A stretch of DNA of 64,000 nt, from positions 1 through 64,000 of the forward strand of contig JAZQAN010000013.1 in the NCBI GenBank assembly GCA_045545235.1, in the 5' to 3' direction. Positions 42,448 through 51,571 of this stretch are shown piece by piece. A program made the translations under genes and the position numbers. The stretch is from CAZNKU01 sp045545235 (GTDB taxonomy: Bacteria > Bacillota > Clostridia > Monoglobales > Firm-18). Below the pieces are notes generated by a model. That model searched no databases and was not told the DNA's origin. It saw only the letters and a program-made list of their open reading frames with translations. Each line of letters opens with the position of its first letter. The stretch's first letter is position 1.

Positions 42448-44379
42448 ATGGGTTTGACATTAACAGAAAAAATTCTTAAGGCCCACGTTGTAGATGGTGA
42501 GTTTATAAAGGGTCAGGAAATTGGTATAAAAATTGACCAGACTTTAACTCAGGATGCAACAGGTACAATGGCTTATCTTGAATTTGAGGCTATGGGTATT
42601 CCGCGTGTTAAAACGGAGCGTTCAGTTGCATATATTGACCATAACACATTGCAAAATGGCTTTATGAATATGGATGACCATAGATTTATCGGCTCAGTTG
42701 CAAAAAAGCACGGCGTATATTTCAGCAGACCGGGTAACGGTATCTGCCATCAGGTACATCTTGAAAGATTCGGTGTTCCCGGCAAAACATTAATCGGTTC
42801 TGACAGCCACACACCTACAGGCGGCGGTATCGGTATGATAGCTATAGGTGCAGGCGGTCTTGACGTTGCTGTTGCTATGGGCGGCGGTGCTTATTACATT
42901 ACATATCCTAAAATAGTAAAGGTTAACCTTACAGGAAAGCTTAATTCCTGGTGTGCTGCAAAAGACGTTATTTTAGAGGTCTTGAAAAGACTTTCAGTTA
43001 AAGGCGGCGTAGGTAAGGTTATTGAATATTGCGGTGAAGGTGTAAAAACACTTTCTGTTCCCGAACGTGCTACAATTACAAATATGGGTGCAGAACTTGG
43101 TGCTACAACATCTATATTCCCATCAGATGAAATTACAAAGGAATTTTTAAAAGCTCAGAAGAGGGAAGAAGTATGGGTACCTCTTTGTGCTGATGAAGAT
43201 GCTGTTTATGATGAATTTGTAGACATTAATCTTTCTGAAATTGAACCTTTGGCAGCTTGCCCACATTCTCCTGATAATGTTAAGAGTATCCGTGAAATAG
43301 GTAATATGAAAATAGATCAGGTATGTATCGGTTCATGTACAAACAGCTCACTTTTGGATATGCTTAAGGTTGCTCATATCTTAAAGGGTAAAACTGTGCA
43401 TCCTGACGTTCAGCTTTCAATTGCTCCCGGTTCAAAGCAGGTTCTTAATATGCTTGCTGAAAACGGTGCACTTGCTATTATGATTGATGCAGGTGCAAGA
43501 ATTTTGGAAAGTGCCTGCGGACCATGTATCGGTATGGGTCAGTCACCTAATTCAAAGGGTATTTCTCTTCGTACCTTCAACAGAAACTTTGAAGGTCGTT
43601 CAGGTACAAAGGATGGTCAGATTTATCTTGTATCACCTGAAGTTGCCGCTGCATCAGCAGTTGCAGGATTTTTGACAGACCCAAGAAGTCTTGGTGATAT
43701 GCCTGCATTTGAACTTCCGAAGGAATTTATTATAAACGATAATATGGTTGTAGAACCTGCTTCAGTTGAGGAAATGGATAGTGTTGAAGTTCTTCGCGGA
43801 CCAAACATCAAGCCTTTCCCTGAAACATCACCTCTTGATGATGTAATTGACTGCAAGTGTTCACTTAAGGTTGAAGATAACATTACAACAGACCATATTA
43901 TGCCTGCAGGTGCAAAGATTTTGCCACTACGTTCAAACATTCCTGAAATTTCAAAATTCTGCTTTACAGTATGTGATGAACAGTTCCCTGAAAGAGCAAA
44001 GGAACTTGGTAAGAGTATTATAGTTGGTGGTTCAAACTATGGTCAGGGCTCTTCAAGAGAACACGCAGCTTTGGCACCTTTATACCTTGGTGTAAAGGCA
44101 GTTCTTGTTAAGTCATTTGCACGTATTCACCGTTCAAACCTTATAAATGCAGGTATTTTGCCACTTACATTTGTTAATGAAGCTGATTACGATAAAATCG
44201 GTCAGGGTGATGATCTGGTAATAGAAAACCTTATTGAATCAATTAAGGGCGACGGTAAGCTTGTTGTTAAGAATAAGTCAAACGGTGCAGAAATTCCTGT
44301 TGATTGTGAGCTTTCTGAAAGAGCAAAGGCAATCGTGGTTGCAGGAGGTCTACTTAACTTTACAAAGGAGCAGATGTAA
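42448..44379 (+). CDS. acnA: Aconitate hydratase
   Basis: A 643-residue [4Fe-4S] dehydratase that isomerises citrate to isocitrate. The cluster ligands are in CIGSCTNSS and CGPCIGMG; SDSHTPTGGGIGMIAIG near the N-terminus and SNYGQGSSREHAAL in the swivelling C-terminal domain hold the substrate-binding residues. The length fits the compact aconitase group common in Clostridia (about 640 residues rather than 890). AGGAGG precedes the ATG. It begins the operon with an SGNH hydrolase and NADP-isocitrate dehydrogenase, the oxidative branch to 2-oxoglutarate and glutamate. No citrate synthase is in the window. Confidence 0.93.
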   Translation: MGLTLTEKILKAHVVDGEFIKGQEIGIKIDQTLTQDATGTMAYLEFEAMGIPRVKTERSVAYIDHNTLQNGFMNMDDHRFIGSVAKKHGVYFSRPGNGICHQVHLERFGVPGKTLIGSDSHTPTGGGIGMIAIGAGGLDVAVAMGGGAYYITYPKIVKVNLTGKLNSWCAAKDVILEVLKRLSVKGGVGKVIEYCGEGVKTLSVPERATITNMGAELGATTSIFPSDEITKEFLKAQKREEVWVPLCADEDAVYDEFVDINLSEIEPLAACPHSPDNVKSIREIGNMKIDQVCIGSCTNSSLLDMLKVAHILKGKTVHPDVQLSIAPGSKQVLNMLAENGALAIMIDAGARILESACGPCIGMGQSPNSKGISLRTFNRNFEGRSGTKDGQIYLVSPEVAAASAVAGFLTDPRSLGDMPAFELPKEFIINDNMVVEPASVEEMDSVEVLRGPNIKPFPETSPLDDVIDCKCSLKVEDNITTDHIMPAGAKILPLRSNIPEISKFCFTVCDEQFPERAKELGKSIIVGGSNYGQGSSREHAALAPLYLGVKAVLVKSFARIHRSNLINAGILPLTFVNEADYDKIGQGDDLVIENLIESIKGDGKLVVKNKSNGAEIPVDCELSERAKAIVVAGGLLNFTKEQM

Positions 44380-44381
44380 CT

Positions 44382-45182
44382 ATGGATATTACAAAGTACT
44401 ATGGTAATCCTGATGAAAAACCTTTGGATAATATAGTTTCCGACGGTGGATTTTGCGGAATTTTCCGCACAATCGGCTGTATAGGTGACAGCTTGTCTTC
44501 AGGTGAGCTTGAAAGCTATGATGAAGATGGTATAAAAGGCTATCACGACTTTTATGAATATTCATGGGGTCAGTATATGGCAAGAACCCTTGGAAATAAA
44601 GTGTATAATTTTTCAAGAGGCGGTATGACTGCAAAGGAATTTTGCGAAGGCTTTGGTGATAAGTGTGGAACTTTCGATTTTGATAAGCTTTGTCAGGCAT
44701 ACATAATTGCTCTTGGCGTAAATGATATTACAAGGGGTTACGAAATAGGCGACGGTGAAAAGGCAACAGTTTCCGAAGTCCGCAAGCCTGATGATGAAAG
44801 CATATTGGCTTATCTTTCATTTATTGTAAGAAGAATAAAAACCAAACAACCCGATGCAAAAATATTTATTATGACTATCCCTTACTCAAGTGTAAAACCG
44901 CAGGAAAGAATAGCAAGGGAGGATGCTCTTGCAGAGGAAATACGCAAGTTTGTTGATAAAACAAAAAATTGCTATGTTCTCGACTTCCGTAAATATGCAC
45001 CTGAGTATGATCAAAAATTTATGGATACATTCTTCCTTGGTCATATGACACCGTCGGGATATTTACTTACATCAAAAATGGTTATGTCCTATATTGACTG
45101 GATTATAAGAAATACCCCTGAAGATTTTGCTCAGGTTGGGTTTATAGGTACTCCATATAAATACAGAAAGGATTTGATTTAA
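44382..45182 (+). CDS. SGNH/GDSL-type hydrolase between acn and icd
   Basis: A 266-residue SGNH-fold hydrolase. Block I is TIGCIGDSLSSGE (nucleophile Ser), a glycine follows in FSRGGMTAKEF, block III is ALGVNDITRG with the Asn, and the Asp/His pair near the C-terminus is likely in FFLGHMTPSGYL. Such enzymes are usually esterases or deacetylases; no signal peptide is present, so it acts inside the cell. Starting two bases after aconitase and ending on the first base of icd, it is firmly part of the citrate-branch operon. Its substrate and its link to these enzymes are unknown. Confidence 0.85.
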   Translation: MDITKYYGNPDEKPLDNIVSDGGFCGIFRTIGCIGDSLSSGELESYDEDGIKGYHDFYEYSWGQYMARTLGNKVYNFSRGGMTAKEFCEGFGDKCGTFDFDKLCQAYIIALGVNDITRGYEIGDGEKATVSEVRKPDDESILAYLSFIVRRIKTKQPDAKIFIMTIPYSSVKPQERIAREDALAEEIRKFVDKTKNCYVLDFRKYAPEYDQKFMDTFFLGHMTPSGYLLTSKMVMSYIDWIIRNTPEDFAQVGFIGTPYKYRKDLI

Positions 45183-46396
45183 TGTCTAAAATACAGATGG
45201 AAACTCCCCTTGTAGAAATGGATGGGGATGAAATGACAAGAATCATATGGAAGTCTATTAAGGATATCCTTATTACTCCATATGTTGATTTGAAAACAGA
45301 ATATTACGATTTGGGCTTGGAAAACAGAAATGCTACAAACGACCAGGTTACAGTAGATTCTGCAGAAGCTACAAAGAAGTACGGCGTTGCTGTTAAGTGT
45401 GCAACAATCACACCAAATGCAGAACGTATGAAGGAATATGACCTTAAAGAAATGTGGAAATCTCCAAACGGTACTATCCGTGCAATTTTAGATGGTACAG
45501 TTTTCAGAGCACCAATTATTGTAAAGGGTATTACACCATACATTCCTACATGGACAAAGCCTATTACAATTGCCCGTCATGCTTATGGTGATGTTTATAA
45601 AAATACAGAAATGATAGTTGAAAAAGACAGTAAGTGTGAAATTGTATGCACAGATAAAAACGGCAACGAAACACGCCAGACTATTTATGATTTTTCTGAT
45701 TCTGACGGTGTAATTCAGGGTATGCACAACAAGGATACATCCATAGCAAGCTTTGCAAGATGCTGCTTTAACTATGCTCTTGATACAAAGCAGGATGTGT
45801 GGTTCTCTTCAAAGGATACTATTTCCAAAAAGTATGACCACCGCTTTAAAGATATTTTTGCTGAAATTTATGAAAATGAATATAAGGCAAAATTTGAAGC
45901 AGCCGGTATTGAGTATTTCTATACACTTATTGATGATGCTGTTGCACGTGTTGTACGTTCAAACGGTGGTTATATCTGGGCTTGCAAAAACTATGACGGT
46001 GACGTTATGAGTGATATGGTTGCAACTGCATACGGCAGTCTTGCTATGATGACATCTGTTTTGGTTTCACCTACAGGTGTGTATGAATATGAAGCTGCTC
46101 ACGGTACAGTACAGCGTCATTACTATAAGCACTTAAAGGGAGAAGCAACTTCAACAAACAGCGTCGCTACATTGTTTGCGTGGACTGGTGCACTAAGAAA
46201 ACGTGGTGAGCTTGACGGACTTGGTGATTTGTGTGACTTTGCCGATAAGCTTGAAAAGGCAACAATACAGACTATAGAGGAAGGTGTTATGACAGGTGAC
46301 CTTGAGGCACTTTCAACACTTCCAAACAAAAAGAAAGTTAATACTGAAGAATTTCTTGTTGCAGTAAACGAAAGATTGGCAGCAATGATGAATTAA
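45182..46396 (+). CDS. icd: NADP-dependent isocitrate dehydrogenase
   Basis: A 404-residue isocitrate dehydrogenase of the eukaryote-like homodimeric type, oxidising isocitrate to 2-oxoglutarate with NADP. Diagnostic segments are PLVEMDGDEMTRIIW, KSPNGTIRAILDGTVFRAPI, the tyrosine/lysine region YDHRFKDIFAEIYE, GSLAMMTSVLVSPTG and EAAHGTVQRHY. The NADP-preferring pattern of this subgroup (arginine and histidine after AAHGT) is present. It overlaps the hydrolase gene by one base and ends the operon before a strong terminator. With the upstream aconitase it supplies 2-oxoglutarate for glutamate, the amino donor used by ilvE. Confidence 0.93.
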   Translation: MSKIQMETPLVEMDGDEMTRIIWKSIKDILITPYVDLKTEYYDLGLENRNATNDQVTVDSAEATKKYGVAVKCATITPNAERMKEYDLKEMWKSPNGTIRAILDGTVFRAPIIVKGITPYIPTWTKPITIARHAYGDVYKNTEMIVEKDSKCEIVCTDKNGNETRQTIYDFSDSDGVIQGMHNKDTSIASFARCCFNYALDTKQDVWFSSKDTISKKYDHRFKDIFAEIYENEYKAKFEAAGIEYFYTLIDDAVARVVRSNGGYIWACKNYDGDVMSDMVATAYGSLAMMTSVLVSPTGVYEYEAAHGTVQRHYYKHLKGEATSTNSVATLFAWTGALRKRGELDGLGDLCDFADKLEKATIQTIEEGVMTGDLEALSTLPNKKKVNTEEFLVAVNERLAAMMN

Positions 46397-46412
46397 TTAT
46401 AAAACTTCATTA

Positions 46413-46447
46413 AACCACTACGAAAAATTTTTGTAGTGGTTTTTTTA
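46413..46447 (+). terminator. Terminator of the aconitase operon
   Basis: AACCACTAC (46413-46421) / GTAGTGGTT (46433-46441) followed by a T-run. Confidence 0.88.
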
Positions 46448-46485
46448 TCTTTAAATTTTGTTATGTATCAAATCTTTATTTTGTT

Positions 46486-46537
46486 ATATTTTTCATTTGT
46501 TTATATGTATATAACACTCTTCATAAAATGGTAAAAT
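46486..46537 (+). promoter_or_regulatory. Promoter with 29-bp regulatory element shared with 58850-58878
   Basis: The 29 bp at 46486-46514 match 58850-58878 at 28 positions; the common core is TTTGTTTATATGTATATAA. A -10 box TAAAAT (46532-46537) lies 17 bp after the element, and no -35 consensus is present, as in activator-dependent promoters. It probably controls the operon from 46560. Confidence 0.65.
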
Positions 46538-46559
46538 ATATAATAAGGAGTGATGTGGC

Positions 46560-47309
46560 ATGAATTTGAGTGTTTGTGTTGATATGATGTTTTCATACTG
46601 TGATTTTTACAATCGTTTTGATGAAGTAAAAAAATGCGGTATTGATACTGTTGAATTTTGGAAATGGTCAAATAAGATTATAAGTAAAATTATGGATAGC
46701 GGTATGAAAGTATCCGTTTTTAACATAGACAGTACTGATGAAGAACTTTCATACGACCTTTCAAGAGGAATTTTAAATGACGGCAGAGTAGATGACTTTT
46801 TACAGGCGCTTGAAGAAAGTGTACCTGTATATCAGGCTCTTGATGCAAAAGCTATGATAGTGCTTATTGGTGAAAATGCACCGTACAACGAAGAAAATGT
46901 TTTAAAATGTTTAAATGCTGCAAAGCCTTTGCTTAATGAGTACAAAATGAATCTTGTTGTAGAACCGCTTAACAATATTGACAGAGTTGGTTATTCAATG
47001 CCTTATGCAAAACCTGTTTTCGAACTTCTTCGCAAAGTTGGTTCCCCAAGGATAAAAATGTTGTATGATATATATCATCAGAATATGATGGGCGACTTTT
47101 CTATAGATGATATAAAAAATAACATAGATATTATCGGTCATTTTCACGTTGCTGATGCACCTGGAAGAAATGAGCCGGGTACAGGCAAAATAGATTATGT
47201 AAATATTATAAAAGAAATTAACAAGTTGCCTTATGAAGGCTATATAGGCTTGGAATACAGGGCGACAAAAAAAGATGGAGAAACATTAGGTTTCTTAAAA
47301 GAGGTGTAA
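46560..47309 (+). CDS. TIM-barrel sugar isomerase/epimerase, hydroxypyruvate isomerase-like
   Basis: A 249-residue AP-endonuclease-2-like TIM barrel (xylose isomerase-like superfamily). Metal-binding residues are expected in VEPLNN (Glu), LYDIYHQNMMGD (Asp, His), HFHVADAPGRNEPG (His) and GLEYRAT (final Glu), the pattern of hydroxypyruvate isomerase and 3-keto-sugar or inosose-type enzymes. It lies two bases before a Gfo/Idh oxidoreductase gene, a common pairing in which the oxidoreductase makes a keto-sugar and the barrel enzyme isomerises or cleaves it. AAGGAG precedes the ATG. Exact substrate unknown. Confidence 0.88.
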   Translation: MNLSVCVDMMFSYCDFYNRFDEVKKCGIDTVEFWKWSNKIISKIMDSGMKVSVFNIDSTDEELSYDLSRGILNDGRVDDFLQALEESVPVYQALDAKAMIVLIGENAPYNEENVLKCLNAAKPLLNEYKMNLVVEPLNNIDRVGYSMPYAKPVFELLRKVGSPRIKMLYDIYHQNMMGDFSIDDIKNNIDIIGHFHVADAPGRNEPGTGKIDYVNIIKEINKLPYEGYIGLEYRATKKDGETLGFLKEV

Positions 47310-47311
47310 TT

Positions 47312-48388
47312 ATGTTTAAAGTATGTATTATTAGTTGTGGTATGATTACAAATTCTGCGCATATTCCTGCATATAAGCATTTTGAAAATGATTTTGAAAT
47401 TGTTGCTGTATGTGACATTAATGAAAAATCTGCAAAGGATACGGCAGAAAGGCACGGTATTGCAAATTATTATACAGATGCAGAAACTATGCTGAAAGAG
47501 CAAAAGCCCGATGTTGTTTCCATATGTGTTCCAAACTGTTTTCACAAGCAATACACTATGCTTGCACTTTCTTACGGTTGTAACGTGCTTTGTGAAAAAC
47601 CTCTTGCATTTACAAAAAAAGATGCAGAGGAAATGTTTGCATTTGCAAAAAAGCAGGGTAAAATTTTAATGGCGTGTCAGACAATGCGTTATACCCCCGA
47701 CCGACTTGCGGCAAAGAAATATATTGAAAACCACGGAGCAGAAGGTATATATTACGGTGAACTTTCACGTATCAGAAGACGCGGTATTCCTACCTGGGGA
47801 ACATTCCATATTAACAAAATAAGCTGCGGTGGTGCTTTGGTAGATATCGGTGTTCATATACTTGATGCACTCGTGTGGCTTATGGGCAACCCGAAGATAA
47901 AGTCTGTAAAGGGTATTGCCAAGCAAAATCATAAATACGAAATAGGCTCGCTTAAAGGTAGCGGAGCTTTGTCGGGAAGCGTTGATAACGCCCGTAAATT
48001 TGACCCTGAAGAAATGGATGTTGAAGACTTTTCAACGGGTATGCTTTATTTTGAAAACGGTGCGTCTGTAGCTTTTAAGGTGGCGTGGGCTGCAAATATG
48101 CCTGAAGCATCGGATATTACTCTTGTAAGCAAGGATTACGGTATAGATACCGTTAAAGGAAAGGTGTATTTCGGTGAGGACGGAGAAGAAACACTTGAAC
48201 ATAAACCTTGTCCCTACGATGTGCCTTTCCACGGTCACATTTATATAGTTGAAAATTTACTTGGCGTATTAAAAGGAAAGGAGCAACCTGCGGTTACTCC
48301 CGATGAAACTATAAATGTTGCAACAATACTTGAACTTTTTTACAAATCCGCATCCTCCGACAAAGAGGAATTTGCAAGTGAATTGTAA
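47312..48388 (+). CDS. Gfo/Idh/MocA-family oxidoreductase 1
   Basis: A 358-residue NAD(P)-dependent oxidoreductase. N-terminal Rossmann fold (VCIISCGMITNSAHIP, VAVCDINE), catalytic lysine in CEKPLAF and the C-terminal catalytic D-G-H motif in VDIGVHILDALVW. It resembles oxidoreductase 4 (51564) through the shared R-RGIPTWGxFH segment, so the two are probably paralogues acting on similar sugars. It overlaps the convergent AraC gene by 49 bases at its 3' end. Family members oxidise or reduce hydroxyls of sugars, inositols or glycosides. Confidence 0.9.
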   Translation: MFKVCIISCGMITNSAHIPAYKHFENDFEIVAVCDINEKSAKDTAERHGIANYYTDAETMLKEQKPDVVSICVPNCFHKQYTMLALSYGCNVLCEKPLAFTKKDAEEMFAFAKKQGKILMACQTMRYTPDRLAAKKYIENHGAEGIYYGELSRIRRRGIPTWGTFHINKISCGGALVDIGVHILDALVWLMGNPKIKSVKGIAKQNHKYEIGSLKGSGALSGSVDNARKFDPEEMDVEDFSTGMLYFENGASVAFKVAWAANMPEASDITLVSKDYGIDTVKGKVYFGEDGEETLEHKPCPYDVPFHGHIYIVENLLGVLKGKEQPAVTPDETINVATILELFYKSASSDKEEFASEL

Positions 48389-49281
48389 TTTGTTGTGCGG
48401 TAACGATAATGTGTTGGTGTTTCGCCTGTTTGCTTTTTAAAAAGTCGCGTAAAGTAGTGTTGGTTATCAAAACCGAGCTCTGCAGAAATTTCCTTTATTG
48501 TAAGATCAGGGCTACGAAATAAAAATTCCTTTGCCTTTGTGATTTTATACTGAATTATGTAGTTTGCAGGAGTCTGATTAAATGCCTTTTTGAAATATCG
48601 TATCATCTGTTGCTTGGAAACCTTGCAGTGTTTTGCAAGGTCGTTAAGGCTTATGGGCAGTGAATAATTTCTGTTAATATAGGCTATGGCTGTTTTTAAG
48701 TTGGGTGGAATTTCAGGAATTTCCGAAAGCTTTGTATCTGCAAGCATATTATCAACCGTAAGCTGTGAAAGTGTTGCAAGAATTGTGCAAAGGCAGGCAG
48801 AGGCATGGGTGTTCCACATAAACATTCGGCTTGAAAAATGACTGTTTAATGCGTGGAACAGATCTTTCATAGCAGGTAAATCCACAGTGTTTTTAAAACT
48901 TAAATATATTGTGTGAGGGTAATTAATATCATTTTCACCGTTTAATATATTTTCGTCAATTTGTTTTACTGTGTCTTTAACGGATTTTTCAAATTTATCT
49001 CTGCTTACAGACAGGGGGATAAAGCTTCCCGTAAAATGAATGTATGTCATTGTGCACATTTTACCCTCTATATTACTTCGTATATATGGGGTGTTTGCAG
49101 GTATAAAAATTAAATCCCCGCTTTTTGCAACAGTATTTTCTCCGTCACATTCAAAGTTGCATTTGCCCTCTGTAACCAAAATAAGCATATTTTCCTTTTC
49201 GCTTATTTGCCACAATGTGTTTCGGGTTACGGAATACATACGGTTTATACTTGGAAATTCTTTAAGCTCAAAGTAGTACAT
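48340..49281 (-). CDS. AraC-family transcriptional regulator 1
   Basis: A 313-residue AraC regulator: an N-terminal cupin sensor (VTEGKCNFECDGENTVAK, DLIFIPANTPYI) and a C-terminal double helix-turn-helix (ISLNDLAKHCKVSKQQMIRY, then IKEISAELGFDNQHYFTRLF with TGETPTHYR). The ATG at 49281, with AGGTGAT upstream, is chosen over one at 49320, because the extra 13 codons cross a perfect operator-like palindrome. It is divergent from the oxidoreductase/glycyl radical operon at 49394 and is its likely activator in response to a sugar. Confidence 0.88.
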   Translation of the reverse strand: MYYFELKEFPSINRMYSVTRNTLWQISEKENMLILVTEGKCNFECDGENTVAKSGDLIFIPANTPYIRSNIEGKMCTMTYIHFTGSFIPLSVSRDKFEKSVKDTVKQIDENILNGENDINYPHTIYLSFKNTVDLPAMKDLFHALNSHFSSRMFMWNTHASACLCTILATLSQLTVDNMLADTKLSEIPEIPPNLKTAIAYINRNYSLPISLNDLAKHCKVSKQQMIRYFKKAFNQTPANYIIQYKITKAKEFLFRSPDLTIKEISAELGFDNQHYFTRLFKKQTGETPTHYRYRTTNYNSLANSSLSEDADL

Positions 49282-49303
49282 AATATCACCTATGTTAATA
49301 TAG

Positions 49304-49362
49304 TGCACAAATATGTGCATATAATTTATTTACTATTATAGCATAAAAATTTAAAATGTAAA
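49304..49362. promoter_or_regulatory. Divergent control region with TGCACA-N4-TGTGCA operator
   Basis: The perfect 6-4-6 inverted repeat at 49304-49319 lies just upstream of a + strand promoter (TTTACT 49329-49334, 17 bp, TAAAAT 49352-49357) and downstream of the start of a - strand promoter (TGTAAA 49357-49362 and ATTATA 49335-49340 as read on +). This suits one AraC protein controlling both genes. Confidence 0.6.
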
Positions 49363-49393
49363 TATAGTTACAAAATTTTTATGAGGTGATAGT

Positions 49394-50485
49394 ATGAGTA
49401 AATTATGGAAGGTAGCGGTTATTGGCTGCGGTAATTTTGCTAAAAATCAGTATTTGCCCCATATAGAGCTGGAGGCAAATGCAAAGTGTGTTGCGGTTGT
49501 GGACATTATTCCCGAACGTGCAATAGAGTATGCGGAAAAATTTAATGTGCCAAGCTGGTATGCAAGCGTTGATGAGCTTTTGGAAAAATGCGATTTTGAT
49601 ATTGCAATAGATGTTACATCAATTCAGGCTCATCATGAGGTTAATATGAAAATTTTAGGTGCAGGCAAGCATCTTATTTCTCAAAAGCCTGCGGCACCGA
49701 ATGTTGAAATGCTTACAGAACAAATTGAACTTGCAAAGAAAATGGGTGTTAAGTTTTCTTGTGTTCCGGTGCACCCTATGAGATACGACATTGCCATTGC
49801 AAAACAGATGATGGCTGACGGTACTATTGGAAGACCATACTATGCAAAATGTAACCTTTCCCACGGCGGACCCGAATACTTCCAATACAGAAATGTTGAC
49901 CCTACATGGTTTTTTGAAGAGGGTGCAGGTGCACTTGTAGATATGGGTGTACACGGCTTGCAGATTGTTACAACAATATTCGGCCCTGCAAAGGCAGTTG
50001 CCTGCATGGCAAAAACTACAATGCCCCTTCGTACCGTACGTTCAGGTGCGTTTGACGGAAAAAAGATTAAAACAGATATGTTACCCGACCAGTATGTTAT
50101 AACACTTGACTACGGTGAGGGAAAAATGGCTGTTGTAGACACAGGCTTTTCACAGAAGGCTTCCCGTGCTCCACAGCTTGAAATATTTGGCGAAAACGGT
50201 ACAATTTCATTTACAAAGCCATATCAGACCAACCCAATTCCTGAAGTATTTGTAGACTTCCCTGAAAGAGGAATACGCGGTTGGATTGAACCTATGGAAT
50301 GGGTAAAACAGCAGACTAAGATGATTAGCCAGTGCTGTTGCCTGCGTGATATTATAGAGGCTGTAGAACAGGAAAGTGAGCCTGTACTTTCACCACAGCA
50401 CGCAAGACACGTTTTAGAAATTATGTGTAAAATCTCCGAAGCTATTGAAACGGGAAAAACAATAGCTTTAGAAACTACATTTTAA
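49394..50485 (+). CDS. Gfo/Idh/MocA-family oxidoreductase 2
   Basis: A 363-residue oxidoreductase heading a seven-gene operon. Rossmann start VAVIGCGNFAKNQYLPH, then AVVDIIPERA; the usual EKP reads QKPAAP with the lysine kept; the C-terminal active-site segment is VDMGVHGLQI. The domain ends with a long specificity region (RGIRGWIEPMEWVKQQT). GAGGTG precedes the ATG. It should act on a sugar or glycoside hydroxyl with NAD(P); the substrate is not known. Divergent from the AraC gene. Confidence 0.9.
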   Translation: MSKLWKVAVIGCGNFAKNQYLPHIELEANAKCVAVVDIIPERAIEYAEKFNVPSWYASVDELLEKCDFDIAIDVTSIQAHHEVNMKILGAGKHLISQKPAAPNVEMLTEQIELAKKMGVKFSCVPVHPMRYDIAIAKQMMADGTIGRPYYAKCNLSHGGPEYFQYRNVDPTWFFEEGAGALVDMGVHGLQIVTTIFGPAKAVACMAKTTMPLRTVRSGAFDGKKIKTDMLPDQYVITLDYGEGKMAVVDTGFSQKASRAPQLEIFGENGTISFTKPYQTNPIPEVFVDFPERGIRGWIEPMEWVKQQTKMISQCCCLRDIIEAVEQESEPVLSPQHARHVLEIMCKISEAIETGKTIALETTF

Positions 50486-50497
50486 GGGGGTTTAGCA

Positions 50498-51571
50498 TTG
50501 AATAAAGTAAGAATTGCATTCATCGGGCTTGGCAATACTCACGTTGCAAATAATGCAGAGGCTTTTAACAAATATCCCGATATGTGTGAGATTGTAGGGG
50601 CGGCAGATTACCCTGTCCACAACCTCGAAGATATTGAAATAAAAAAACAGCTTAATTTTCCTAAAAATATTGAAATTAAAGTGTGGGAGGATTACAAAGA
50701 ACTTTTAAAACAGAATATTGACCTGGCGATTATCTGTGCAGAGGTCAGCGACTATGCCGATTTGTGTGAAGAAATACTTGCAATGAACATTCACTCATTG
50801 GTTGAAAAGCCTATGGCACTTAATATGGAGCACGCCGTAAGAATGTATAATGCACATAAAAAAAGCAAGGCACAGCTTATGATTAACTGGCCTGTTGCCT
50901 GGTTTCCCACATTTCGCAAGTTAAAAGAGCTTGCCGATGGCGGAGAGGTTGGCGACATCCTGCGTGTTCAGTACAGAAGTCCTGCAACCTTTGGTCCATA
51001 CTCCGATAAGGTGGATGACCGAAGCGAGCTTGCCGACCAGTGGTGGTATAAAAAGGAAAAGGGCGGCGGTGCAATTTTGGACTACGCCTGCTACGGATGT
51101 GTGCTTACAACCTGGCTTGCAGGTAAAAGGGCGGAAAGTGTATACGGAATAAAGAAAAACTTTTTAATACCCTTTGCAGAGGTTGAGGACTATTCAGCAT
51201 TTACCCTTGACTTCGGAAGCTGTGTAGGCTTTTTGGAAGGCTCCTGGTCTACGGTAAGCAACGGTGAAATTCCAACTGGACCCATTGTTTACGGAAGCAA
51301 GGGTGTTATAGTGGCAGACCGTTTTGACACAAAGGTAAAGGTTTATAAAACATTTTTGCCATACAAGCCGTCACCTGCACCCGATGCAGTTTATGATGTA
51401 TCGGAAATTGAAGATAATCTTGCACTTAATGTTATTAACTTTATTTTAAAGGGCACACCACTTTTTGAAATGATAACTGCAGATTTTAACATTAAGGCTA
51501 TGGCGGCTTTGGATGCAGGTATACGCTCCTGCGAAAGCGGAAAATCAGAGGAGGTCAAAAATTATGAATAA
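50498..51571 (+). CDS. Gfo/Idh/MocA-family oxidoreductase 3 (CYGC subtype)
   Basis: A 357-residue family member with the Rossmann start IAFIGLGNTHVANN and VEKPMAL. The place where most members carry D-x-G-x-H reads LDYACYGCVLTTW, so the usual catalytic histidine is missing and two cysteines flank a tyrosine. A NWPVAWFPTF segment and QWWYKKEKGGG are shared in pattern with oxidoreductase 5 (53948), marking a common subfamily. The start is TTG 50498 with AAGGGGG seven bases upstream. Its activity may differ from classical members. Confidence 0.87.
   Translation: MNKVRIAFIGLGNTHVANNAEAFNKYPDMCEIVGAADYPVHNLEDIEIKKQLNFPKNIEIKVWEDYKELLKQNIDLAIICAEVSDYADLCEEILAMNIHSLVEKPMALNMEHAVRMYNAHKKSKAQLMINWPVAWFPTFRKLKELADGGEVGDILRVQYRSPATFGPYSDKVDDRSELADQWWYKKEKGGGAILDYACYGCVLTTWLAGKRAESVYGIKKNFLIPFAEVEDYSAFTLDFGSCVGFLEGSWSTVSNGEIPTGPIVYGSKGVIVADRFDTKVKVYKTFLPYKPSPAPDAVYDVSEIEDNLALNVINFILKGTPLFEMITADFNIKAMAALDAGIRSCESGKSEEVKNYE

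Noticed and set aside
49282..49320. Longer start for AraC regulator 1 at 49320
   Set aside because: It would run across the palindromic operator and lacks a ribosome site; the ATG at 49281 has one.
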